In this document: positions 1 through 6,633 of the stretch, piece by piece
Layout: the number at the start of each line of letters is the position of its first letter
Position numbering within the stretch: the first letter of the stretch is position 1
From: an uncultured Kingella sp.
Lineage (GTDB): Bacteria; Pseudomonadota; Gammaproteobacteria; Burkholderiales; Neisseriaceae
Length of the DNA: 9,348 nucleotides
Assembly (NCBI GenBank): GCA_916720425.1
Contig: CAKARD010000048.1
Location: 1 to 9,348, forward strand
Direction: 5' to 3'
Program-made: the position numbers and the translations under genes
Notes under the pieces: generated by a model
Database searches by the model: none
What the model was told of the DNA's origin: nothing
What the model saw: the letters and a program-made list of their open reading frames with translations, nothing else

Positions 1-810
1 ATCACTTTCAGTACGTTTATTGACCAGTTGAATTAATTGCCAAGAACGTCCCGAGCGTAACGGAATACTAAACTGATTCACTTGTAATTGATGCAAGATT
101 TTTTCGGCATTTTCTGGCAAAATATCGTCACTCACTTCCATCAATCCACCATTACTGGCCGCAACTTCTTGTGAATAACGTTTTGCTAATGTTGCAAAAT
201 CACTCCCTTGTTCAATAGCCTGAGCAATTTGTTTTAAGCGATTTTCTACTGCTGGCATATTGGCTTCACTATCGGCGTTGAGAATAATACGACGTATTGT
301 ATAAACAGTGTATGGTTCACCTTGTGGTATATGGCCTTTTTTGATTAGATCATCAATTTGATTATCGCTAATTTTAATATTAGCATTCATATCAGATAAC
401 ATATATTCTATTAACATATCTTTAGCAACTTCGGTACGATATGTATCACGGGTATAACCAAAATGACGTGCTTGAGCATACAATGCTTCTACAGTCGTAT
501 GACCTTCACTAGCGCGGCGTTGTAATTCTTGATCAATGCCTTCTTGAGTAACACGTAAATTCTGTTGTCGCGCGGCATCTGCCAATAACGCCCGCTCTAT
601 CAACCGTTCTTTGGCTACTTGGATAAATTGTGCATCAGATACCCCTTGATTACCATCACGACTTTTAAGTTCGCGTACCATACGATTCATATCGCTATAA
701 GTAATAATGCTGGCATTGACTTCGGCAACAATACTATTGAGTGGCTTAATTTCAGCAGATACCGAGCCAAAAGCTAAACTTAAAATCAGCGCAAACAGTG
801 TTTTTTTCAT
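1..810 (-). CDS. surA: SurA periplasmic chaperone / peptidyl-prolyl isomerase, C-terminus cut by window edge
   Basis: The first 270 codons are visible and the reading frame is still open at position 1. SurA is a periplasmic chaperone that escorts unfolded outer-membrane proteins to the BAM complex. Residues 1-19 form a signal peptide: two lysines, a hydrophobic core, and cleavage predicted after the SVSA motif. Residues about 20-155 match the helical SurA N-terminal domain. Residues about 165-268 look like the first parvulin domain, with the typical DFATLAKRYSQ stretch at 204-214, a GG at 221-222, and a closing SWQLIQLVNKR segment at 256-266. The second parvulin domain and C-terminal helix of a roughly 430-residue SurA would lie outside the window. 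The ATG at 810 is preceded by an AAGGA Shine-Dalgarno (818-822) 7 nt away. This site begins directly after the lptD stop, so the two genes are very probably cotranscribed. What is inferred is the family; catalytic activity of the first parvulin domain is not assured, since in E. coli that domain is inactive. Confidence 0.92.
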   Translation of the reverse strand, partial: MKKTLFALILSLAFGSVSAEIKPLNSIVAEVNASIITYSDMNRMVRELKSRDGNQGVSDAQFIQVAKERLIERALLADAARQQNLRVTQEGIDQELQRRASEGHTTVEALYAQARHFGYTRDTYRTEVAKDMLIEYMLSDMNANIKISDNQIDDLIKKGHIPQGEPYTVYTIRRIILNADSEANMPAVENRLKQIAQAIEQGSDFATLAKRYSQEVAASNGGLMEVSDDILPENAEKILHQLQVNQFSIPLRSGRSWQLIQLVNKRTESD

Positions 811-822
811 TCTAAGATCCTT

Positions 823-3138
823 TTAATATTGATTAACATTGTTGGTTTTATGATACCCTGGAATACCCAAACGCAATGCCTCATAAGGGTCATTACCTAA
901 AGTACTGATATCTTTCAATTGCAAAGTGAAAAATATGGCCGTACTGTGTTTGTTTAAACTACTAACGTAACGTTGTGCCACAAAACTGCTACTCCAACAA
1001 CCACAGGGGTTTTTATATTCTAAACCTATGGTTTGTTCCAATGGCACATGAGGTTTTAAGCTGTAATTCCATCGCCCTACTGCATACCAATTTTGGTTAA
1101 TTGGCCATTGAGCTGCCAAATCGATATGTTTGAGTTTATCATAAAATCCCGTGTAGATTTCTTCACTTCGTCCATATTTATATCGTATACTCAACACCTT
1201 ACCTGCTTCAGGATTATAGCGTATCCCCGCATCAAAACGTTGGGTTTTACTGGTACTTTCACTCCAATGCCATTGAGCATCTGTCCACCAGTTTTTGGCA
1301 ATACGCCCACCAAAAAATCCAACAAAATCACTTTTTTTGCGTGGTGTCGTGTCTAAACTGCCATCCAACAAAACTTTATCATAGATAAAATAATACTTCT
1401 GTCCTACCCCTGCACGAAAATATTCTTCTCCTCGTTCACCATCTAACAGGCGTGTTTGCAAACCAACACTCACACTATTACTGGCATTGATTCGATCGTT
1501 GCCTGAATAAATATTCTCACGGAATAATTGATCATAACTAAAATTATTTTGTGTGGTATCAAAATTCGGTAAATCATTTTGTGATTTGGTTGGAATATAG
1601 TTATAAAACAATCGTGGTTCTAGTGTTTGGATAAATGTCTTGCCCCCTGCCAAGTTAAATAATCGGGTTTGTCGCTCTAAATTTATCCCACTATCTACAT
1701 TAATAATCGGTAGAATGCGCGATGCAGTACGCTCATGTAGCCCCCCATCTTTACTGTTATCCAACCAATAACGCGTCGCATGAACACCCATTTTAGGGCG
1801 TACATAACCCCAAGTATTATGAAAATCCCATTTTATACTTGGATAAAACACTGTGCGTTCTGCATTTTGCTGATTATCACTTTGGCTTTGAAAATGGGTA
1901 AACTGACCAAATAAATTAATATCCGCATTGCCCACAGTTTTGGCCCAATTGACTGATAGTCGTGGAAAAATTGCGTAAGGTTCTGATTTTAAACCATTAC
2001 TATCACGCAACGCTTGGTATTTTTGCACCAATAATTGTGCATTTAGGGTTTCACTAAACACTTTTGGACTATAATTGAGCCATGCACTACGGCTTAGATT
2101 CACATTTTCTGCAATCTCATTACGCCCCGTAAAATCACGAAAATAATCATCATCACTGGCTTGATTAAAATCTATACCCGCTGATAAAGTGGAGGTGATT
2201 TTTTGCTGATGCTGGGCGTGTACAATATAACGGTTATCATATTCACTATCAGCATCATGTGGTAAATATTCTCCCACAATAGAACCATAGTATTTGGGTT
2301 GCAAATAACGAAATTCGCCACCCAAAGTTGCACCACGATCTGCCATAAACCCTGGAGTTAGAGTCAAATCATAATTAGGGGCAAGATTAAAATAATAAGG
2401 AAGCTTAATTGTTGTGCCATTACTACCTGTGGACAAAGTGGGAAATAAGAAGCCACTTTTGCGTTGCCCGTTAATGGGAAAATCCACCCAAGGTGTGTAT
2501 AAAATAGGAATACCTGCAAAATACAACTTGGCGTTTTGCGCTACCCCAATACCTGTATCACGATTGGTTTTGAGTTTACTGGCTTGCACGTACCACGATC
2601 GATCACCGGCTGCGCACGTATTAAAATAAACATCGTGTAATTGCTGATGATTTTCATCGGTCATATTCATGCTACTGGCAACACCTTGTAAACGTTTACC
2701 ATTTCGCTCTGCGACAAATTCTGGATTTTGTGCTTGACCTGATTTTTTATCTAAATGATAAACCAGTTGTGTTCCTGTGACGGTTTCGCCATTTTCACGT
2801 GTGAGTGTAAAATTATTGCCTGCAGTCACTCTGTCGGCTGGTTGATCATAGTCAACCCAATTAGCATTCAGGGTTTCACCATTACGCTCCATAATCACCC
2901 CACCTTCGGCACGGTGATGCTGGTTAATTTGCCCTGCGCCTTTATCGGCAACAATACGTGTCACATCTTGTGGTAAAGAGGGTTCGCCACTTTTAATCGC
3001 AGCAGAAGGTGCGGCATCCTGTGGTAAAGGCAACCGACATATTGCCCCTCTTTGATTCACTTTCCAATCATCATTAGGTGTAGCATAAATACTACTAGAA
3101 AAAACCACACTTAATGCAAAAACAAGCGGTTTATACAT
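823..3138 (-). CDS. lptD: LPS-assembly protein LptD (outer-membrane barrel)
   Basis: The product is 771 residues, close to the 784 of E. coli LptD. With lipoprotein LptE it inserts lipopolysaccharide into the outer leaflet of the outer membrane. The ATG at 3138 gives a clear signal peptide (residues 1-19, cleaved after SSSIYA). Upstream in-frame starts at 3222 and 3264 would add a second hydrophobic stretch and overlap the divergent kinase start, so I rejected them. The Shine-Dalgarno is weak. Residues about 60-175 are the periplasmic OstA/LptA-like jellyroll. From about 200 comes the barrel, opening with the conserved block FAGIPILYTPW, then FLFP and LPYYFNLAPNYDLTLTP. Cysteines are at 34, 175, 712 and 714, matching the two N-terminal and two C-terminal disulfide cysteines of E. 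coli (31, 173, 724, 725). The C-terminal pair here is C-G-C rather than adjacent. The gene lies 12 nt upstream of surA in the same operon. Confidence 0.95.
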   Translation of the reverse strand: MYKPLVFALSVVFSSSIYATPNDDWKVNQRGAICRLPLPQDAAPSAAIKSGEPSLPQDVTRIVADKGAGQINQHHRAEGGVIMERNGETLNANWVDYDQPADRVTAGNNFTLTRENGETVTGTQLVYHLDKKSGQAQNPEFVAERNGKRLQGVASSMNMTDENHQQLHDVYFNTCAAGDRSWYVQASKLKTNRDTGIGVAQNAKLYFAGIPILYTPWVDFPINGQRKSGFLFPTLSTGSNGTTIKLPYYFNLAPNYDLTLTPGFMADRGATLGGEFRYLQPKYYGSIVGEYLPHDADSEYDNRYIVHAQHQQKITSTLSAGIDFNQASDDDYFRDFTGRNEIAENVNLSRSAWLNYSPKVFSETLNAQLLVQKYQALRDSNGLKSEPYAIFPRLSVNWAKTVGNADINLFGQFTHFQSQSDNQQNAERTVFYPSIKWDFHNTWGYVRPKMGVHATRYWLDNSKDGGLHERTASRILPIINVDSGINLERQTRLFNLAGGKTFIQTLEPRLFYNYIPTKSQNDLPNFDTTQNNFSYDQLFRENIYSGNDRINASNSVSVGLQTRLLDGERGEEYFRAGVGQKYYFIYDKVLLDGSLDTTPRKKSDFVGFFGGRIAKNWWTDAQWHWSESTSKTQRFDAGIRYNPEAGKVLSIRYKYGRSEEIYTGFYDKLKHIDLAAQWPINQNWYAVGRWNYSLKPHVPLEQTIGLEYKNPCGCWSSSFVAQRYVSSLNKHSTAIFFTLQLKDISTLGNDPYEALRLGIPGYHKTNNVNQY

Positions 3139-3154
3139 AAATAAACGAGACAAA

Positions 3155-3183
3155 ATAATACCCAATACAAGGTTTAAAGTTAA
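3155..3183 (-). promoter_or_regulatory. Putative sigma-70 promoter of lptD-surA
   Basis: On the minus strand a TTAACT box (3178-3183, 4 of 6 to the -35 consensus) is followed by exactly 17 nt and then TATTAT (3155-3160, 5 of 6 to the -10 consensus). Transcription would begin near 3148, only about 10 nt before the lptD ATG at 3138. That very short leader fits the lack of a good Shine-Dalgarno and would rule out the longer in-frame starts. In E. coli lptD responds to sigma-E, but I found no convincing sigma-E pair here. The gap is AT-rich, so a chance match is possible. Confidence 0.4.
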
Positions 3184-3220
3184 AATAACCCCTATTCTAA
3201 CTGAAAAGCGCACAATAAAC

Positions 3221-4234
3221 ATGACACAACGAGAAACCTTATTAAAAAATTGGCTCACACACATTTATCCCAACCAATCATTTGAATTGAGTTTTGCTGC
3301 AGCAGATGCAGATTTTCGCCGTTATTTTCGCGCGCGTTTTGCTGATGGTCACAGCATTATTTGCATGGATGCGCCTCCCGAAAAAATGCGTGAAAGTGTT
3401 GCCAATTACATCAAAATACAGCAACTATTTTCCTGCCTAAATGTGCCACAAATATTGGCAAAAAATTTAGACGAGGGCTTTATTGCGTTAAATGATTTGG
3501 GTGATGTGCAATACCTCAAAGCCATGCAACATGATCCCAATCCTGCCATTCACCATGCTTTATTACTAGATGTGATCGATGAATTAATTATCTTACAACA
3601 AGCCAGTCAACCCAATATTTTACCTGATTATTCACGTGATATTTTTGTACGTGAAATGAATTTATTCCCCGAATGGTTTGTCGCAAAAGAATTAGGACGA
3701 GATCTCACCCACGAACAACGTCAATTATGGCAAAAAACCTTAGATGCCATCTTGCCCGAAATAGAGATTCAACCCAAAGTATATGTACATCGTGATTTTA
3801 TTGTACGCAACTTAATGCTTACTCCTCAACGCGCGGGTGTATTGGATTTTCAAGATGCACTTTATGGCCCGATTACTTACGATTTGGTTTCACTATTACG
3901 CGATGCATTTATAGAATGGGAAGAAGAATTTGTTTTAGATTTGGTGATTCGCTATTGGGAAAAAGCACGCACCACAAATTTGCCCGTTCCAGAACAATTT
4001 GAAGTATTTTATCGCTGGTTTGAAATGATGGGTGTACAACGCCATCTTAAAGTAGCAGGCATTTTTGCACGCTTGTATTATCGTGATGGTAAAGACAAAT
4101 ATCGTAGTGAAATTCCACGTTTTTTAAACTATTTACGCCGTACATCGCGCCGCTATACTGTTTTAGCACCACTGTATCTGCTACTTATACAGTTAGTAGG
4201 TGATGAAACGTTGAAAACTGGTTATACATTTTAA
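3221..4234 (+). CDS. amgK: AmgK-like cell-wall amino-sugar kinase (APH/choline kinase fold)
   Basis: This 337-residue cytoplasmic protein belongs to the aminoglycoside phosphotransferase superfamily. In Pseudomonas, AmgK phosphorylates MurNAc and GlcNAc at C1 as the first step of a peptidoglycan recycling route that bypasses de novo, fosfomycin-sensitive UDP-MurNAc synthesis. Visible motifs are the N-lobe DFRRYFR (31-37), the catalytic loop HRDFIVRN (190-197, fitting HxDxxxxN with D192 and N197), the metal-binding VLDFQDA (207-213, the DFG equivalent at D209), GPITYDLVSLLRD (216-228), and the C-terminal GVQRHLKVAGIFARL (271-285) typical of this subfamily. Its position divergent from lptD is the same as in Pseudomonas. 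The start codon lies just beyond the 82 bp shared gap; only a weak purine-rich Shine-Dalgarno precedes it, and I found no convincing plus-strand promoter. The expected uridylyltransferase partner murU does not follow. Substrate is inferred from family and context; another small sugar or alcohol kinase remains possible. Confidence 0.8.
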   Translation: MTQRETLLKNWLTHIYPNQSFELSFAAADADFRRYFRARFADGHSIICMDAPPEKMRESVANYIKIQQLFSCLNVPQILAKNLDEGFIALNDLGDVQYLKAMQHDPNPAIHHALLLDVIDELIILQQASQPNILPDYSRDIFVREMNLFPEWFVAKELGRDLTHEQRQLWQKTLDAILPEIEIQPKVYVHRDFIVRNLMLTPQRAGVLDFQDALYGPITYDLVSLLRDAFIEWEEEFVLDLVIRYWEKARTTNLPVPEQFEVFYRWFEMMGVQRHLKVAGIFARLYYRDGKDKYRSEIPRFLNYLRRTSRRYTVLAPLYLLLIQLVGDETLKTGYTF

Positions 4235-4246
4235 AAGGATGATAAC

Positions 4247-4768
4247 ATGAGTGTTCCTACGGTATTACCTGCAATTTTAGATCGCCACACACCCACAATT
4301 TTAGTGCAGCTAACTGTCGGCGCATTAATTTTGGTAGATGTGTATTCACGCCAAGCATTCAAGATGCCCACCACATTGCGTGTGGGTACGATTAATGAAC
4401 TCATAAAATCCTGCCCCTTTTCACACCCACGAATGATTATTTCTGATGAACAAAGCGCAACAGAAATATTTAAAATGGCATTAAATGCCTGCCCTTTTGT
4501 TACCATGGAAGAAGCCAGCATTTTTGTCATTCAACCGCAACCTTCATTTATCTCTAATATTGCTACTTGTGAATTAATTATGATGCAAAACATGATACAA
4601 AAATCTGGCTATCCTATTATAGAAACTCAATTTCTTCTAAATGAAAGTATCGCTGAGGAGGATTGGAAATTTTTAATCAACTTATCCCAAAGCTATAAGC
4701 ATAAACAACCCAAAACTAACGTCAACATCTTCAAAAGAATCAAATCTTGGGCGGATAATTCTTTGTAA
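4247..4768 (+). CDS. Hypothetical 173-residue protein downstream of amgK
   Basis: I do not recognise this family. The gene is credible: the ATG at 4247 has a good AAGGA Shine-Dalgarno (4235-4239) 7 nt upstream, beginning directly after the amgK stop, and the frame runs 173 codons to TAA. The 12 nt spacing suggests cotranscription and translational coupling with amgK. No signal peptide is evident. Residues 17-33 are hydrophobic (ILVQLTVGALILVDVYS region) but too interrupted by polar residues for a confident membrane segment; this looks more like a buried strand or helix of a soluble alpha/beta protein. There are three cysteines (56, 82, 108); the first two lie in similar CPF tripeptides 26 residues apart. 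The C-terminus (149-167) is lysine-rich. It occupies the place of murU in Pseudomonas but is too short and lacks a nucleotidyltransferase N-terminal glycine-rich motif, so it is not MurU. It ends 13 nt from the convergent aminopeptidase stop. Confidence 0.75.
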   Translation: MSVPTVLPAILDRHTPTILVQLTVGALILVDVYSRQAFKMPTTLRVGTINELIKSCPFSHPRMIISDEQSATEIFKMALNACPFVTMEEASIFVIQPQPSFISNIATCELIMMQNMIQKSGYPIIETQFLLNESIAEEDWKFLINLSQSYKHKQPKTNVNIFKRIKSWADNSL

Positions 4769-4781
4769 TATTATTGCCTTA

Positions 4782-6569
4782 CTAAATGGGTGCAGTGAAA
4801 CATTCCAACCATTCTTTAGCTTTACCCGACACATGCGGTGACAATTGTGTATATACATGAGCATGGTATTCATTAAGCCAAGCCTGCTCATGTATGTTCA
4901 ATAAACTTGAGTCTATCAAACGAAAGTCTATCGGACACAGTGTTACTGTTTCAAAATAAAGATATGATCCGAATTCTGTTTCTTGTGGTTGAGAGATGGC
5001 ATGAGTGACGGTCAGATTTTCTATGCGAATACCCCAACGATTTGGACGATACAATCCTGGCTCATTAGACGTGAGCATACCCTCACGTAAAGCGTATTCA
5101 GGGCTATTGGGGGCGTGATAAGAAATGCGTTGTGGAGCTTCATGCACATTGAGAAAATAACCCACACCATGACCCGTGCCATGCCCATAATCGCACTGAG
5201 CCTGCCAAAGTGGTGCGCGACAAATGGCATCTATCATTGAAGAAGCAATGCCCTCAGGAAAAACCGCTGTAGCCAAAGCAATATGTGCTTTTAATACTAA
5301 GGTAAAATCACGCTTTTGTTCTTTACTAGGCGTTCCAATCGCAATAACACGTGTAATATCAGTTGTACCCATGTGATATTGTCCACCCGAATCTATCAAT
5401 AATAAACCATCCCCCACAATAACCATACTACCTGTAGAGGGCGCAGTATAATGTGGCATCGCACCATTGGCATTGAACCCTGCAATCGTACCAAAACTAG
5501 GGGATACAAAATATTCGCGTTGCGCACGATGATGTAATAACATCGCATCTATGGCATATTCATCAATCACTTCACCTTGCGCTAACCGTTCTTCCAATTC
5601 AGCAAAAAAGCCACACAAAGCAATACCATCTTGTACCATCGCTGCACGAATATGGGTGAGTTCTGTTTTATCTTTTTGAGCTTTAAACGATGTACTGGGG
5701 TTTGCACCTTCTAGTATGCGCACGGAAGGTGCTAATGACTCGATCGTCGCGACCACAACTTTATTTGGATCAAACAATAATGTACCACTAATTTGAGTCA
5801 TGCTCATATTTAATGCTTCATAAGGGACAATATCAATGTGAGCATTTTTTAATTCTTGCGCAATTTCAATAGAAACCTTATCAGGTGCAACAAACAATTG
5901 CGCTCGTTCTGGCCCAATCAGTAAATGCGCTAAAAAAACAGGATTATATTCGATATCACTACCACGCAAATTGGTTAGCCACGCAATATCATCTAATGAC
6001 GAAATAAGATGATAATCTGCCGCCATTTCACGCATAACACAGCGCACACGTGCCAATTTCTCTTGCAAAGTGGCAGATACAAATGCCACGTTATGCATAA
6101 AAATTGCTTGATTGGGCAAAGCAGGTCGCTGTTTATTCCATACAGCAGCCACTAAATTAACTTCATACCACAACGCAATATTTTTGGTATCAAATACTTG
6201 TTCTATGTGCCGTTTTTCTGCCAATGAAAGCATATCAGATGGAATCCCCACCCGAGAATTCTTGGGCAGATATTCAACTAAATCAGCAAGATAATTTTTT
6301 CCCACCTCTTGTTTGCATAAAACAATATCGCTGCCTGCTAACTGTGCATACGCCTGCGTCCAATAACGAAAATCCGTCCACAACTGTGCGCTATCTTTTT
6401 TTACAATCAAAACCCCCGCTGAACCAGTAAAACCAGAAAAATATTCTCGTGCTTGCCAATGTGTGGGCAAATATTCCGATAAATGTGGATCAGCAGTAGG
6501 AATAATGTATGCATCTAAATGATATGCTTGCATTTCTTGGCGTAATGCATTTAAACGTTGTTGTATCAT
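4782..6569 (-). CDS. Xaa-Pro aminopeptidase (aminopeptidase P, M24B, long three-domain form)
   Basis: The product is 595 residues from the ATG at 6569, matching the long three-domain aminopeptidase P type (human XPNPEP1 is about 620) rather than the roughly 440-residue E. coli PepP. The enzyme removes N-terminal residues preceding proline in the cytoplasm, using two metal ions, usually Mn. Residues about 5-130 are the creatinase N-terminal domain, with the diagnostic IIPTADPHLSEYLP (22-35) and FSGFTGSAG (44-52). A second creatinase-like domain follows to about 300. The M24 pita-bread domain carries the metal ligands D393 (LIDSGG), D404 (TTDITR), H467 (HGTGHGVG), E503 (SNEPGLY) and E517 (RIENL), with a likely catalytic H373 (MPHYTA). 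A C-terminal M24_C segment closes the protein. A TTG four codons upstream (6581) could also start it, but that codon lies in the TTGGAA sequence that best serves as Shine-Dalgarno for the ATG, and family members begin near this ATG. All five ligands are present, so it should be active. Confidence 0.93.
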   Translation of the reverse strand: MIQQRLNALRQEMQAYHLDAYIIPTADPHLSEYLPTHWQAREYFSGFTGSAGVLIVKKDSAQLWTDFRYWTQAYAQLAGSDIVLCKQEVGKNYLADLVEYLPKNSRVGIPSDMLSLAEKRHIEQVFDTKNIALWYEVNLVAAVWNKQRPALPNQAIFMHNVAFVSATLQEKLARVRCVMREMAADYHLISSLDDIAWLTNLRGSDIEYNPVFLAHLLIGPERAQLFVAPDKVSIEIAQELKNAHIDIVPYEALNMSMTQISGTLLFDPNKVVVATIESLAPSVRILEGANPSTSFKAQKDKTELTHIRAAMVQDGIALCGFFAELEERLAQGEVIDEYAIDAMLLHHRAQREYFVSPSFGTIAGFNANGAMPHYTAPSTGSMVIVGDGLLLIDSGGQYHMGTTDITRVIAIGTPSKEQKRDFTLVLKAHIALATAVFPEGIASSMIDAICRAPLWQAQCDYGHGTGHGVGYFLNVHEAPQRISYHAPNSPEYALREGMLTSNEPGLYRPNRWGIRIENLTVTHAISQPQETEFGSYLYFETVTLCPIDFRLIDSSLLNIHEQAWLNEYHAHVYTQLSPHVSGKAKEWLECFTAPI

Positions 6570-6582
6570 GTGTTGTTCCAAT

Positions 6583-6619
6583 AAAAAACAGGTGATTGAG
6601 ATAATATCCCAATCACCTG
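6583..6619 (-). terminator. Intrinsic terminator of dnaK
   Basis: On the minus strand CAGGTGATTG (6610-6619) pairs perfectly with CAATCACCTG (6589-6598) across an 11-nt loop, followed at once by six T residues (6583-6588) and then ATT. The stem begins 14 nt after the dnaK stop codon. Stem length, perfect pairing and U-tract make this a convincing Rho-independent terminator. It also lies in the leader of the downstream aminopeptidase gene, ending 13 nt before its ATG. Confidence 0.9.
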
Positions 6620-6629
6620 ATGGTGTCAG
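6601..6629 (-). promoter_or_regulatory. Putative sigma-70 promoter for the aminopeptidase gene, nested in the dnaK terminator
   Basis: On the minus strand CTGACA (6624-6629, 5 of 6 to the -35 consensus) is separated by exactly 17 nt from TATTAT (6601-6606, 5 of 6 to the -10 consensus). The -35 box starts 4 nt after the dnaK stop codon; the spacer contains the 5' arm of the terminator stem and the -10 lies in the hairpin loop. Start of transcription would fall near 6594-6597, inside the 3' arm, giving a leader of about 27 nt before the ATG at 6569. Such transcripts lack the 5' arm and could not form the terminator. This is a reading of consensus boxes, not of measured starts. Confidence 0.55.
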
Positions 6630-6633
6630 TGAA

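Noticed and set aside
3139..3264. A 42-residue N-terminal extension of LptD starting at 3264 or 3222, containing a second hydrophobic segment.
   Set aside because: It would overlap the kinase start on the other strand, place an extra hydrophobic helix before a clear signal peptide at the 3138 start, and lie upstream of the best promoter reading.
4231..4530. Minus-strand 99-codon frame opposite the hypothetical gene.
   Set aside because: The plus-strand frame is longer, has a strong Shine-Dalgarno and operon-like spacing; the minus frame has neither.
4766..4773. TAATATTA palindrome at the convergent junction as a terminator.
   Set aside because: It has no GC stem and no T-tract on either strand.
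6570..6581. TTG start for the aminopeptidase giving 599 residues.
   Set aside because: The TTG is part of TTGGAA, the best Shine-Dalgarno for the ATG at 6569, and family N-termini begin around that ATG.
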